A DNA stretch of 64,000 nt from Lachnospiraceae bacterium (lineage in GTDB: Bacteria; Bacillota; Clostridia; Lachnospirales; Lachnospiraceae). This document shows positions 18,549 to 27,474 of this stretch, piece after piece (position 1 is the stretch's first letter; each line of letters begins with the position of its first letter). The DNA lies in the NCBI GenBank assembly GCA_017450485.1, contig JAFSTN010000019.1, forward strand, positions 21,014 through 85,013, read 5' to 3'. The translations under genes and the position numbers were made by a program. The notes beneath the pieces were generated by a model, which worked only from the letters and a program-made list of their open reading frames with translations, was not told the DNA's origin and made no database searches.

Positions 18549-20763
18549 AAAAGGTAAGTACCCGACGCGCCGGATGAGTCTGCATGTAGCTTTCTATAAG
18601 GTCCTTGATGCATACCAGCTCTTCCATATCCGTATGCTTGACATACAGAACATGCCGGTACTTATCGCGCAGCTTGATTATCGCCGCCGGAGCCGGACCG
18701 ATGGAATATCCCTGTCCCGCAGCGCCTGCTATATGTTCATCGGCTATGGTCTTGTATGCGCCTGCTACGCCGAAACCTTCATCTTCATCATCGGATACCA
18801 CCATGATCTCGAGCAGATGACGAACCGGAGGATATGATGCGAGCGTCCTGAACTCTATCTCTTCATCATAGAAAGCACGATAATCCTGAGATGCCGCGGA
18901 CACAATGCTGTAATGCTCCGGCTGGTAGGTCTGGATCACGACCTCCCCGGGATGTTCGCCACGTCCCGCTCTGCCGGCAGCCTGTGTCAGCAGCTGGAAC
19001 GTCCTCTCTGCCGCGCGGTAATCCGATATCGACAGAGACATATCGGCTGCCAGTATCCCGACCAGCGTGACCAGCGGAAAATCATGCCCTTTGACTATCA
19101 TCTGTGTACCGATCAGGATATCCGCATTATGATCCTTAAAGGTACGCAGGATCTCTTCCATACTTCCGCGCTCTTTCGTAGTATCGGCATCCATCCTGAG
19201 TACTCTCGACTGAGGATACATGCGTGCCACCTCGGTCTCTATCTGCTCCGTACCTACCCTGAATCCCGCTATGTACTTCGATCCACACTCGGGACATGTC
19301 TTCGGCATGGGGGCGGTATGACCGCAGTAATGGCATACCAGCCTGCCTCCGCGATGCTCTGTCATGGACACGTCACAGTGGGGGCATTTGACCACATGTC
19401 CGCAGCTCCGGCAGGAAACGAAACCGGCAACTCCGCGCCTGTTTATGAACAGCATGACCTGCTCGCCGCGGGACAGCTTCTCATCCATCAGTTCCCGGAG
19501 TTTATCCGAGAAAACAGTCCTGTTCCCGCTCCTCAGTTCATCACGCAGATCTACGATATGTACCTGCGGCAGTGTGCCGCCTGTAAGCCTTTCATCCATG
19601 GTGAACAGAGTATAATCCCCACGCATGGCCTTGTAGTACGACTCCATCGAAGGTGTCGCCGATCCAAGCACCAGACTTGCTCCGCGGACACCGGCTATAT
19701 ATTCCGCGCAGTTCACTGCCTTATATCTCGGGACATTCTCAGACCTGTAACTGGTCTCATGCTCCTCGTCTATGATGATGGCTCCCAATCTCGTGAACGG
19801 CGTAAAAAGCGCGGATCTGGGGCCTATGATGACATCGATCTCTCCTCTTCTCGCTCTCAGATACTGATCATATCTCTCTCCCTGAGTCATGGAAGAGTTG
19901 ACCACGCTGACTCTGTCACCGAATCTCTTATAGAATCTGAGCAGAGTCTGATATGTCAGCGATATTTCCGGTATCAGCACGATCACCTGAAACCCGCGCC
20001 TGACAGTCTCGTCGGCTATGCCGATATATACCTCGGTCTTGCCGCTCCCGGTAATGCCATGTATCAGGTATTTACCGGGGTTTCCGCGATCAAAGCTGTC
20101 TATAACGGTTGTTATTATCTCTTTCTGGCGGGGGCTCAATTCATACTGTGTGTGTGCCTGAGCATCGGTCACAACAGGATTCCTGTAGTACTCTGTCTCG
20201 GTCACTCGCAGGTAGCCCTTTTCCTCCAGGCTTCTGATGGTGGGCGAGGTGACACCCAGCTTATCTCTCACCAGCTCGTAAGGCAGAGTCGGCTCGCTCA
20301 GCAGTGCGGACAGCAGACGGAGCCTCGCAGTGTGATGCTTACGCTCGCATTCCTCTATAACGACACCGAGAGTTTCGCGATCCAGAGTCAGATCGACACG
20401 CTTATGCGTCTTCACCGTCATCTTCTTTTTCACCGGAATGACAGTCTTGAGGGCCTGGATCATGGTACCACCGTAGTGAGACCTCATCCACCATGCCAGG
20501 GCGATCATATTTCCCTCGGCACCCATCTCGCCCGATCTGATCTCAATGATGCTCTTGAGCTTATCCTCGGGATAATCGGGAGTGTCCTTTAATTCGATAC
20601 AGTAGCCGCTGATAACCTTGTTTGCACGGCCAAAAGGTACATTTACGCTGTCTCCGACGCGCAGAATACCGCGCAGCTCATCCGGAACGGTATATTGGAA
20701 CGGCCGATCAAGCTGCTCGTGTGAGATCTCTATGATAATGTCTGCATAAAGGGGGGCAGTCAT
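18535..20763 (-). CDS. priA: Primosomal protein N' (replication restart helicase PriA)
   Basis: A 3'-5' superfamily-2 helicase that reloads the replisome at stalled forks. The N-terminal DNA-binding domain is followed by Walker A GITGSGKTEVY near residue 239, IIDEEHE and GSATPS. A zinc-binding insert has eight cysteines in CxxC pairs (CRSCGHVVKCPHC through CPECGSKY, about 445-490), then the C-terminal helicase motifs QAAGRAGR. The 742 residues are typical. It begins 11 bp after the YolD-like gene. The long plus-strand frame opposite it is a shadow. Confidence 0.97.
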   Translation of the reverse strand: MTAPLYADIIIEISHEQLDRPFQYTVPDELRGILRVGDSVNVPFGRANKVISGYCIELKDTPDYPEDKLKSIIEIRSGEMGAEGNMIALAWWMRSHYGGTMIQALKTVIPVKKKMTVKTHKRVDLTLDRETLGVVIEECERKHHTARLRLLSALLSEPTLPYELVRDKLGVTSPTIRSLEEKGYLRVTETEYYRNPVVTDAQAHTQYELSPRQKEIITTVIDSFDRGNPGKYLIHGITGSGKTEVYIGIADETVRRGFQVIVLIPEISLTYQTLLRFYKRFGDRVSVVNSSMTQGERYDQYLRARRGEIDVIIGPRSALFTPFTRLGAIIIDEEHETSYRSENVPRYKAVNCAEYIAGVRGASLVLGSATPSMESYYKAMRGDYTLFTMDERLTGGTLPQVHIVDLRDELRSGNRTVFSDKLRELMDEKLSRGEQVMLFINRRGVAGFVSCRSCGHVVKCPHCDVSMTEHRGGRLVCHYCGHTAPMPKTCPECGSKYIAGFRVGTEQIETEVARMYPQSRVLRMDADTTKERGSMEEILRTFKDHNADILIGTQMIVKGHDFPLVTLVGILAADMSLSISDYRAAERTFQLLTQAAGRAGRGEHPGEVVIQTYQPEHYSIVSAASQDYRAFYDEEIEFRTLASYPPVRHLLEIMVVSDDEDEGFGVAGAYKTIADEHIAGAAGQGYSIGPAPAAIIKLRDKYRHVLYVKHTDMEELVCIKDLIESYMQTHPARRVLTFFDFD

Positions 20764-20764
20764 A

Positions 20765-20775
20765 TTATGTTAACC
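20765..20775 (+). repeat. Dispersed word TTATGTTAACC at the yolD-like/priA junction
   Basis: One copy of the TTATGTNAAC word. It occupies nearly all of the 11-bp gap between the stop codon of the YolD-like gene and the priA start, so most of it is not constrained by protein coding. Confidence 0.5.
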
Positions 20776-20990
20776 TATGGGGCATCCAGATCTTCGGCAG
20801 TAAAGATCACACTGTCTTCTGCCACGGCATTCTGCTCGCCGGCTTCATCTATCATCTCATCATATCCCGTCAAAGCGGCAAACGGTGCAAACTGTGCTGC
20901 CCTGTCGGACCGGGACATATGCGGATGCTTAGTCGACACATGTCGCGGCATATCGATTATATCACTGTAATCAGGTTTCATCTCGTTCAT
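20775..20990 (-). CDS. YolD-like small protein, partner of the Y-family polymerase
   Basis: A 71-residue protein beginning MNEMKPDYSDI, with the block RSDRAAQFAPFAALTGYD that I recognise from small proteins encoded beside DNA polymerase IV/V-like genes in Clostridia. I chose ATG 20990 because GGGAGG lies 11 nt upstream. The frame can be read back to a TTG at 21032, but that region carries the ribosome site. It lies between the SOS-controlled polymerase and priA, so it probably modulates or assists the translesion polymerase; the molecular role of this family is not established to my knowledge. No membrane or catalytic motif is seen. Confidence 0.75.
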   Translation of the reverse strand: MNEMKPDYSDIIDMPRHVSTKHPHMSRSDRAAQFAPFAALTGYDEMIDEAGEQNAVAEDSVIFTAEDLDAP

Positions 20991-21013
20991 AGGATCAAAT
21001 GCCTCCCGGTTTC

Positions 21014-21024
21014 GGTTTACATAA
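21014..21024 (-). repeat. Dispersed word TTATGTAAACC between polymerase and YolD-like genes
   Basis: With the YolD-like start at 20990, this copy lies in the 60-bp gap after the polymerase stop. Together with the copy at 20765-20775 it flanks the small gene. Confidence 0.5.
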
Positions 21025-21050
21025 CGCACCAACTCCCCGTCATCAGGGTG

Positions 21051-22595
21051 TCAGGCCTTATGCCCTCCCACCTGAGCGTTCCTGTCGCGGGCGGTAGCTC
21101 CCTCCTCGAAGTTCATCCCCTTGAGGATCGCATTCTTGCCGTATCGCTCCTTTATCGCCAGGACAGCTTCCTGCATGCGGCGTTCTTTCTCGATCGTCTC
21201 ATCGTGCACCTTCTGTTCCTGCTGCATGGCCGCATAATCGGTAAACAGATCCAGCTGGACGAATTCCTCATCCTGCTTTCGGACCTCCTTTGCCTTTCTG
21301 TCCGTAAGTACACGGCAGGCAGCTATGGACATGCGTCTGGACAGCAGATTCGGGTCCGCTATCCTGTCAAAGAGCTCCATGGCCGCATCTATGATGATCC
21401 GCCCCGATGAGGTGTATTCACCGAGATTAGCCGTGCCGTGGGCATGCTTGGGAACAAGTCTGCCGTAATAATCGGCCTTCACCTCGCCTGTATAGTTCTT
21501 ACGACGATCGTCATCCTTCAGGTTGGCTATATCATACCCTATGGTCAGCACTATCTGATCGGTCATCAAACGCTTTCTCACCAGATCGAGTACCAGATTA
21601 TCCGCCATCTCCTTCACTATCAGCCTGGTCTTGTCATGCGGATATGGCTCACTGAGGACCTGGCCCGTGCTGATCGAATTCGCCTCCGGGCGGTAAGCCT
21701 TGATATCAGCTATGGTCGCGTTCTCCCAGCCCCAGGCGTGATCGATGAGCAGCTCGGCATTGATGCCGAACATATCGTACAGCAGGTCTTCATTATAGTA
21801 ATCCTGCGGTCCCCCAAGGGAACATCTGGCGACATCTCCCATGGTATACAGGCCCTGGGCCTCCAGCTTACGGGCATATCCCCGCCCCACACGCCAGAAA
21901 TCCGTGATCGGTCTGTGCCCCCACAGCAGCCTGCGGTAGCTCATCTCATCGAGCTCGGCTATCCGCACACCGTATTCATCGGCATCCATATGCTTCGCCT
22001 CGATATCCATGGCGATCTTCGCCAGGTACATATTCGTACCTATGCCGGCAGTCGCCGTGATCCCGGTCTGGCTGAGCACATCCCTGATCATGGTGATCGC
22101 CAGCTCCCTCGCGGTCATATGGTATGTATCCAGGTAATGCGTGACATCGGCAAATATCTCGTCCACAGAGTAGACGTGTATATCCTCCGGAGCGACATAC
22201 TTCATATATATATTGAAAATATTCGTCGAATACTCCATATAGAGCTTCATGCGCGGCGGGGCCGTGATATAGGAAAGCTCAAGCCCCGGATCGGAGTCAA
22301 GCTCATCGGCGTCATCGGATGAAGCATGGAAAACACCGCCCGGCGCCTTCATCCTGCGCAGGGCATTGACCTCACGGACCTTCTCGACCACTTCAAAAAG
22401 TCTGGCACGCCCGGGTATGCCGTAGGCCTTGAGCGACGGCGTGACCGCCAGACATATGGTCTTCTCCGTACGGGTAGGGTCAGCCACTACAAGGTTCGTC
22501 TTAAGAGGATCCAGTCCACGGTCACGACACTCCACGGAAGCATAGAAGCTCTTCAGATCTATGGCTATATATTGTCTATCTTCATTATTCGACAT
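21051..22595 (-). CDS. Y-family DNA polymerase (DinB/UmuC type), SOS-controlled
   Basis: A translesion polymerase. Palm motifs are IAIDLKSFYASVE at the N-terminus and YSVDEIFADVTHY (catalytic acidic residues); helix-hairpin-helix and little-finger regions follow. At 515 residues it is longer than DinB (about 350-400), resembling the UvrX/UmuC-like clade that pairs with YolD. I chose ATG 22595. The frame extends to 22658, but the extension runs through a consensus promoter and the transcription terminator of the next gene. The promoter's SOS box and the YolD-like partner downstream fit a damage-induced role. The -10 lies 6 nt before the ATG with no Shine-Dalgarno, so the message may be leaderless. 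Confidence 0.93.
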   Translation of the reverse strand: MSNNEDRQYIAIDLKSFYASVECRDRGLDPLKTNLVVADPTRTEKTICLAVTPSLKAYGIPGRARLFEVVEKVREVNALRRMKAPGGVFHASSDDADELDSDPGLELSYITAPPRMKLYMEYSTNIFNIYMKYVAPEDIHVYSVDEIFADVTHYLDTYHMTARELAITMIRDVLSQTGITATAGIGTNMYLAKIAMDIEAKHMDADEYGVRIAELDEMSYRRLLWGHRPITDFWRVGRGYARKLEAQGLYTMGDVARCSLGGPQDYYNEDLLYDMFGINAELLIDHAWGWENATIADIKAYRPEANSISTGQVLSEPYPHDKTRLIVKEMADNLVLDLVRKRLMTDQIVLTIGYDIANLKDDDRRKNYTGEVKADYYGRLVPKHAHGTANLGEYTSSGRIIIDAAMELFDRIADPNLLSRRMSIAACRVLTDRKAKEVRKQDEEFVQLDLFTDYAAMQQEQKVHDETIEKERRMQEAVLAIKERYGKNAILKGMNFEEGATARDRNAQVGGHKA

Positions 22596-22601
22596 AGAGT
22601 A

Positions 22602-22630
22602 ATTATATCGGGGAACATATGTTCTGTCAA
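22602..22630 (-). promoter_or_regulatory. Consensus sigma-A promoter with embedded LexA (SOS) box
   Basis: TTGACA (22625-22630) and TATAAT (22602-22607) are both perfect hexamers separated by exactly 17 bp on the minus strand. The spacer contains the perfect palindrome GAACATATGTTC (22613-22624), which matches the Gram-positive LexA/DinR core GAAC-N4-GTTC. LexA bound there would block RNA polymerase directly. The start site is predicted at or beside the ATG at 22595. Confidence 0.85.
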
Positions 22631-22654
22631 GATGTGCCCGCACGCTCTCCATAC

Positions 22655-22689
22655 GCAAAAAACCTGCGGGGATCGCTCCTCGCAGGTTT
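22655..22689 (-). terminator. Rho-independent terminator of the PAP2 gene
   Basis: A 13-bp stem (one G-T wobble) with a 4-nt loop, arms 22660-22672 and 22677-22689. On the minus strand it is followed by a run of six T. It lies 23 bp after the PAP2 stop codon, immediately upstream of the polymerase promoter. Confidence 0.85.
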
Positions 22690-22712
22690 CATCAGGCATT
22701 TGGTCATATATA

Positions 22713-23678
22713 TTATGCGGCCGCCTTTTCGGTTTCCTTCTGAGCAGCCTTCATAATAAACATCGGCCAGACGGCTACTGCGAAGAAGTTGATCAACAGG
22801 CTCGATACCATATTTCCCCAGTTTCTTCCGAATGCGGTAACGAATATAGCCGGTCCCATGTACTGAGTCCACGAGAAAACTATTCCGACACCCACTCCGG
22901 TCATCAGAGGCAGCGACGCGGCTCCCTTCGGAATCTCATAGTGGATATAATGACGCTCTACATATGAACCGATGATCAGTCCGAGCAGACCTCCGCAGCC
23001 CATGAAGCAGTCCTTCATCATCTTCACGGGATCTACCAGCAGCTCGCCATCCACGTAATCCATGGGATAGGGCTTAACCAGTATGTAGACGAGTGCGGCT
23101 ATGATGAAGATCACTCCGGCAACGGACAGAATGTCGTATACTTTCTCACTGCCGTCCGCCTTCTTGACCACTATACCGATCACAATCAGGAGTAAACTGG
23201 TCTCTGCAAAGGATACAAGCACGTCCTGAGGTGTATGCACACCGAGGAAATTCCTTGAAAAAGCAGTGAGAGCTATAGCTACTGCACACAGTACTGCCAG
23301 CCAGCGCCTTTTATCCCGCTGCCAGATGAATACACTTCCGTACATGGCCGTGGCACACAAGGTATGTCCGCTGGGGAAAGAATATCCCGTAGCTGCAACC
23401 TTCGAATCACCGGCCGGTTCTATCAGGTCGGATCGGATCCAGGGTCTGTAGGCGCATACGGTAAGTTTCACGAGCCCGTTGATGACTTCGCCAACCCATC
23501 TGACGGCCATAAACCTATACCCCCAGGCCTTATCCACAGCCCAGAAGATCAGAAAAGGCAGGAAAACCATGACATCAACAGCGATCTTGGACAAGGCATT
23601 AAAGAATTCGTCAAATATGCCGCCGGTGGCATTTCTCAGATCCTGAAGTATCAGCAGATACTGGATATCAAAACTCAT
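22713..23678 (-). CDS. PAP2-family membrane phosphatase
   Basis: A polytopic membrane protein with the three acid-phosphatase motifs: K-x6-RP (KLTVCAYRPW), PSGH (GYSFPSGHT) and SR-x5-H-x3-D (SRNFLGVHTPQDV). Such enzymes dephosphorylate undecaprenyl diphosphate or phosphatidate on the outer face of the membrane; the substrate is not decided by sequence. About seven hydrophobic segments extend to the C-terminus, where the final 100 residues form extra helices ending KETEKAAA. GAAGGGAAG precedes the ATG. It is a separate unit with its own terminator. Confidence 0.88.
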   Translation of the reverse strand: MSFDIQYLLILQDLRNATGGIFDEFFNALSKIAVDVMVFLPFLIFWAVDKAWGYRFMAVRWVGEVINGLVKLTVCAYRPWIRSDLIEPAGDSKVAATGYSFPSGHTLCATAMYGSVFIWQRDKRRWLAVLCAVAIALTAFSRNFLGVHTPQDVLVSFAETSLLLIVIGIVVKKADGSEKVYDILSVAGVIFIIAALVYILVKPYPMDYVDGELLVDPVKMMKDCFMGCGGLLGLIIGSYVERHYIHYEIPKGAASLPLMTGVGVGIVFSWTQYMGPAIFVTAFGRNWGNMVSSLLINFFAVAVWPMFIMKAAQKETEKAAA

Positions 23679-23727
23679 AGTGATCGACTTCCCTTCTTAT
23701 AGTATATGTACAGTATAGCATATATGG

Positions 23728-25080
23728 TTAAACAACGCTGCGTGAACCGCCAAAACGGCGTCCTGTCCCGGCCGGCCCCAGCGTCTCACCCATGATCAGG
23801 CATATCCCCAGTATCGTACCGAGCAAAGCCCTGCATGTAAAAAAATAATGGAGCACCGAGTGGTTACGAAGCGCAATGAATCTGACAAGCGGTATAACGG
23901 CAATCGCCAGATAGATGAGCACTACCCCGATACGTGCTCCGGGTCTGCAGTGCACATATCCGGCATATACACAGCCAAGCAATAAAATCACACCCGCTAT
24001 CGCTCCGGCCGTTCCCAGCGAAAAAGGCAGTATCGTCCTGAAATTCTTGATCATAGGTCCGAAGAATGTAAAGTAGGCCATGTCAAGCACCAGCCCATTT
24101 ACTCTCTCAGCGGCATTGCCGGTCACATGATCCAGAGCATTACCGGACAGGATAAGTGAAGCCAGTCCCCATTTGATCACAAACATCCCTGCATATCCCA
24201 TCGCCCAGGCTATAGCAGATCGGATCGACAGAAAGAGCAAATCCCTCACATCCGACCCCCGGCGTGCTAAAAGGCATACAGCAAGCAACAGCGGCACAGT
24301 TAATGTCAGGGTCTCCGCGGTCAGGAAATCAAGATATGCACATACGATGCCGCTGACCATAAGAACCGCTGTGATCCTGCCGCCGGTCCCAGGCTTGGAA
24401 TAACTCACTCCCATGATGACATGAGCCGATACCAGCATCACAAGATATACCCAGGTATATTCCAGGCTGAAAGGAACAAACCATGAGAAGGTCAGTACCG
24501 CACCCAATACGATCCCGACAGTACAAAAATACTCTTTCGCGCGTATGAGACGCCACAGGAGCGTGATCAGAAGCAAAAGCAAAACAACTCCCCAGAATAT
24601 ATATATTCCCTGCAGTGACATGATGATCAGGAGCGGACGTACCAGAGCAACGGAACCGTGCCAGTATCTGAGATATTCCCGGTTGGGAGAAAGCTCATCG
24701 TATACCGCATCACGCAGATTAAAGTTTTCATTCTGACCATCCCGGTAATAGTATGATGATTCCATCACGGACCGGATGGGATGAGCACTGTCATAGTTCC
24801 ATGCGATGTTTAAGAGAATGGAGTCGGCATAGTGGTCGATCTTACTGGCCGGCACACCATCCCAAATCACTCCGAACAGCTCCGTATCACATAAATAATC
24901 CGCGGAAGCTGCCATATGATCAGCAAGCAGCTTACGCGGAATAAATGCAGACAGTACGAGAAAACCGGTAAGAACGGTCACCGTAGCGATATAGATCAGG
25001 AACAGACGAATGATGCGGGATACATATCCCGTATGCGGAGCACTCTCCGTCCGGTTGTCCAGGTTCCTGCCGGGGTTCAT
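23728..25080 (-). CDS. Polytopic membrane protein of unknown function
   Basis: 450 residues with roughly ten hydrophobic segments. A large non-membrane loop between helices 1 and 2 (about 55-150) contains YLRYWHGSVALVRPL, reminiscent of GT-C-type glycosyltransferase or O-antigen/polymer membrane proteins, but there is no DxD or similar catalytic motif I can defend. The gene starts 3 bp after the secreted protein gene upstream, so they form one operon and may cooperate at the envelope. Function unassigned. Confidence 0.7.
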   Translation of the reverse strand: MNPGRNLDNRTESAPHTGYVSRIIRLFLIYIATVTVLTGFLVLSAFIPRKLLADHMAASADYLCDTELFGVIWDGVPASKIDHYADSILLNIAWNYDSAHPIRSVMESSYYYRDGQNENFNLRDAVYDELSPNREYLRYWHGSVALVRPLLIIMSLQGIYIFWGVVLLLLLITLLWRLIRAKEYFCTVGIVLGAVLTFSWFVPFSLEYTWVYLVMLVSAHVIMGVSYSKPGTGGRITAVLMVSGIVCAYLDFLTAETLTLTVPLLLAVCLLARRGSDVRDLLFLSIRSAIAWAMGYAGMFVIKWGLASLILSGNALDHVTGNAAERVNGLVLDMAYFTFFGPMIKNFRTILPFSLGTAGAIAGVILLLGCVYAGYVHCRPGARIGVVLIYLAIAVIPLVRFIALRNHSVLHYFFTCRALLGTILGICLIMGETLGPAGTGRRFGGSRSVV

Positions 25081-25083
25081 CGG

Positions 25084-26046
25084 TTATTTACCGGCAGTTC
25101 TTTCGGTAGGGAACAAAGTCTTCAGGTAAAGGAATCCCACATAGCCTTTTTCATCCAGATACGGATGCAGATCCGTACCGGCGGGTATGGTGGTGATCAG
25201 ACGGTCACCTTTAAAGCCACCCTCAAGATATGAGAGCTTAACGGTCAGATCCGGCCTGCCGGAAATGGCATCAACAACAGCCTTGTTGATAACAAGCCAT
25301 CTGCTGGTCTTTATCTCGACCGTGCTCCCTTTGGGAGCCTTTTCAATCTTATCAATGGAATTCTTAATAAACGCAAATATACCAGATTCGGGGATGCGAT
25401 ACTTCGCATCACCGCATTCGCATATGTATGCCCACTCTCCGTCTACTTCCTCAGTCGTTTCTCTGGTCTTAATCCAGGTATAGGTATGCTCGTGAGGCGG
25501 AAGCTGAAGTCCGTCTTCTTCCTCTTTTGATTCATTTTTTGCTGCGGGGCGGGACGGACGTGCAACCAAATATATTTTGCTTATAGTATAACCATTCTGC
25601 GCCAGGTCTTCTATTTCCCAATATCCAAAAGTAAAATTATCAGGACCGTTATAGGTTGGATCACCGCCGCCTTCTCTTATCTGGATTATCACTTGTTCAT
25701 AACTCAACACCGTATACTTTGCCGTGTCCGCTGAGCCAATATCATTATGATCTCCCTTGCCCAGGTTTATCGGTGTCTCATTATACTGTTTTCCATCAGG
25801 AACTCTATAATATACCACTGGAAAATTTGTTACTGCAACAGCATCACCCGGCTCCCACGTAATCACGCTGCCGGAAGGACACCCTATTCCTAGAGGAAAA
25901 CGGCCATTATCAAAATCAGCAATCTGTATTGCGTGCGAATCAATAACAGGAGCGCTCACCAGTAGAACGAAAACCAGCAGCAACGAAAAAAACTTCTTCC
26001 TGCGTGCTGCAATTCTCTTTTTTGTGTTTTCTAAAGAAGCATCCAT
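25084..26046 (-). CDS. Secreted protein of unknown function with C-terminal Lachnospiraceae-type domain
   Basis: A signal peptide is clear: a Lys/Arg-rich start (KKRIAARRKK), then FFSLLLVFVLLVS and a likely cut after DSHA. A beta-rich region is followed by HEHTYTWIKTRETTEEVDGEWAY, a CxC pair (ICECG) and a C-terminal domain (PKGSTVEIKTSRWLVINKAV to GYVGFLYL) that I recognise as recurring in exported Lachnospiraceae proteins of unknown role. AAGGAG precedes the ATG by 8 nt; a TATAAT at 26098-26103 is a possible -10. The 5' half is visibly richer in A+T than its neighbours, hinting at a different history. Confidence 0.75.
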   Translation of the reverse strand: MDASLENTKKRIAARRKKFFSLLLVFVLLVSAPVIDSHAIQIADFDNGRFPLGIGCPSGSVITWEPGDAVAVTNFPVVYYRVPDGKQYNETPINLGKGDHNDIGSADTAKYTVLSYEQVIIQIREGGGDPTYNGPDNFTFGYWEIEDLAQNGYTISKIYLVARPSRPAAKNESKEEEDGLQLPPHEHTYTWIKTRETTEEVDGEWAYICECGDAKYRIPESGIFAFIKNSIDKIEKAPKGSTVEIKTSRWLVINKAVVDAISGRPDLTVKLSYLEGGFKGDRLITTIPAGTDLHPYLDEKGYVGFLYLKTLFPTERTAGK

Positions 26047-26182
26047 ATGACAGTCTCCTTAAAGCCTCAATATTATGTCATTTGTTTTCCTCGGGAAATT
26101 ATACTCCTGCGTTTTCAAAATATAAACCCCGAAAACATAAATAGTATATGTTTTTTATTGATGTGCTTAACATAACAAGAAG

Positions 26183-27433
26183 CTATATACGCGCACCCGA
26201 AATATACACTTCACGATCTGCCAGATCACAGTCGCATACGATGAAATCGGCATGCTTTCCGACCTCTATGGATCCGACATATTTATCCGCACCAGCTACG
26301 GATGCGGGTATGATAGTAGCGGAGTCTATCGCTTCGCTTAAGTCTATGCCGAAGCTGACCGCATTTTGCACACATTTCCATAAATCCGTGGCACTGCCGG
26401 CCAGATGACCGTCAGGCAGATACGCAGCGCCCCCTGTCAGACTTATGTCCTGACCTCCGAACTCGTACTCTCCCTCCTCCATGCCGCAGCATCTGAGAGC
26501 ATCGGATATCAGACATATCCTGCCCGGAAAGACTTTAAATGCCATTCTCACTACACTCTCGTGCACATGGATCCCGTCACAGATGATCTCGGTCGTGACA
26601 TCATCCGATTCCGATGCAGCACCGATCACACCGGGAGCTCTGTGGTGAATGCCCGGCATTGCATTATAGAGATGTGTCAGATGCGAAGCACCGGCGCCGA
26701 TTGCCCGTAAGCCTGTCTCATAGTCGGCTTCGGTATGTGCGAGAGAGATACGGCATATCTTCGATACTTCATGTATGAACTCTTCGGCGCCCTCCAGTTC
26801 CGGTGCGATATCCACTATGCGAATACGCTCGCCGGATAGCCGGTATAATCCAACGAACTGTTCAATGCTTGGTTTACATAAATCAGCGGCATTCTGAGAT
26901 CCTTTTCTCCCGGGAGACAGATACGGGCCCTCCATACGCAAGCCCAGCACCCTCGCGCCGGTTCCCGCGTATCCGGCTGCCTGTATGCTCCCGGAATCTG
27001 CCCCCTCAGAAAATAAGGGCATATCCGCTATCATGCCACATGCTCTCTCCAGGTCCGCTTCGGGAAGTGTGGCCAATGTCGGCAGAAACGATGTGACACC
27101 TCTTGATGCCAGAAATGCAGCCATGGTGCGTAAACCGACCGGATCCCCATCCGAGCAGTCCGCTCCGGCACATCCGTGTATATGGATATCCACCAGTCCG
27201 GGGATCACATGCCGTCCGCCCAGGTCGATAACGTCTTCACCGCCGGTATCATCCGTGCCCGGTAAACTGCCATGATAGCGGTCTCTATCGTAGCCGCTAT
27301 AGTCGTCTCCGATGTGTTCGCTATGATGGTCATCCTCGACGGATATCAGCGCAAACCGTCCATCCTCAACAACGAACGAACCGCGTCTGAATCCGTATCC
27401 GCTTTGATATATCAGTGCATTAGTGTATCTCAA
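26183..27433 (-). CDS. nagA: N-acetylglucosamine-6-phosphate deacetylase
   Basis: It deacetylates GlcNAc-6-P to GlcN-6-P in amino-sugar and cell-wall recycling. Amidohydrolase motifs are VDIHIHGCAG, the metal-binding EGPYLSPGRKG, LAHTEA, HLYNAM, CDGIHVH and LISDALRCCG. The start is TTG with GGAG 8 nt upstream. Between the N-terminal beta-domain strands there is a hydrophilic insertion (about residues 33-67) rich in Asp, His, Tyr and Gly that is not typical. No nagB neighbour is in the window. It starts 41 bp after a permease gene that looks truncated. Confidence 0.92.
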   Translation of the reverse strand: MRYTNALIYQSGYGFRRGSFVVEDGRFALISVEDDHHSEHIGDDYSGYDRDRYHGSLPGTDDTGGEDVIDLGGRHVIPGLVDIHIHGCAGADCSDGDPVGLRTMAAFLASRGVTSFLPTLATLPEADLERACGMIADMPLFSEGADSGSIQAAGYAGTGARVLGLRMEGPYLSPGRKGSQNAADLCKPSIEQFVGLYRLSGERIRIVDIAPELEGAEEFIHEVSKICRISLAHTEADYETGLRAIGAGASHLTHLYNAMPGIHHRAPGVIGAASESDDVTTEIICDGIHVHESVVRMAFKVFPGRICLISDALRCCGMEEGEYEFGGQDISLTGGAAYLPDGHLAGSATDLWKCVQNAVSFGIDLSEAIDSATIIPASVAGADKYVGSIEVGKHADFIVCDCDLADREVYISGARI

Positions 27434-27474
27434 TCCGTTATCTCCACTTCAAGCCATCCACCGTTTGTCCGGAA

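Noticed and set aside
18913-20592. Plus-strand open frame of 559 codons opposite priA
   Set aside because: priA on the other strand has all family motifs and the opposite frame shows none; its openness follows from codon bias of the real gene.
22596-22658. N-terminal extension of the Y-family polymerase
   Set aside because: The segment contains a perfect promoter, an SOS box and the start of the neighbouring terminator's T-tract, so it is untranslated.
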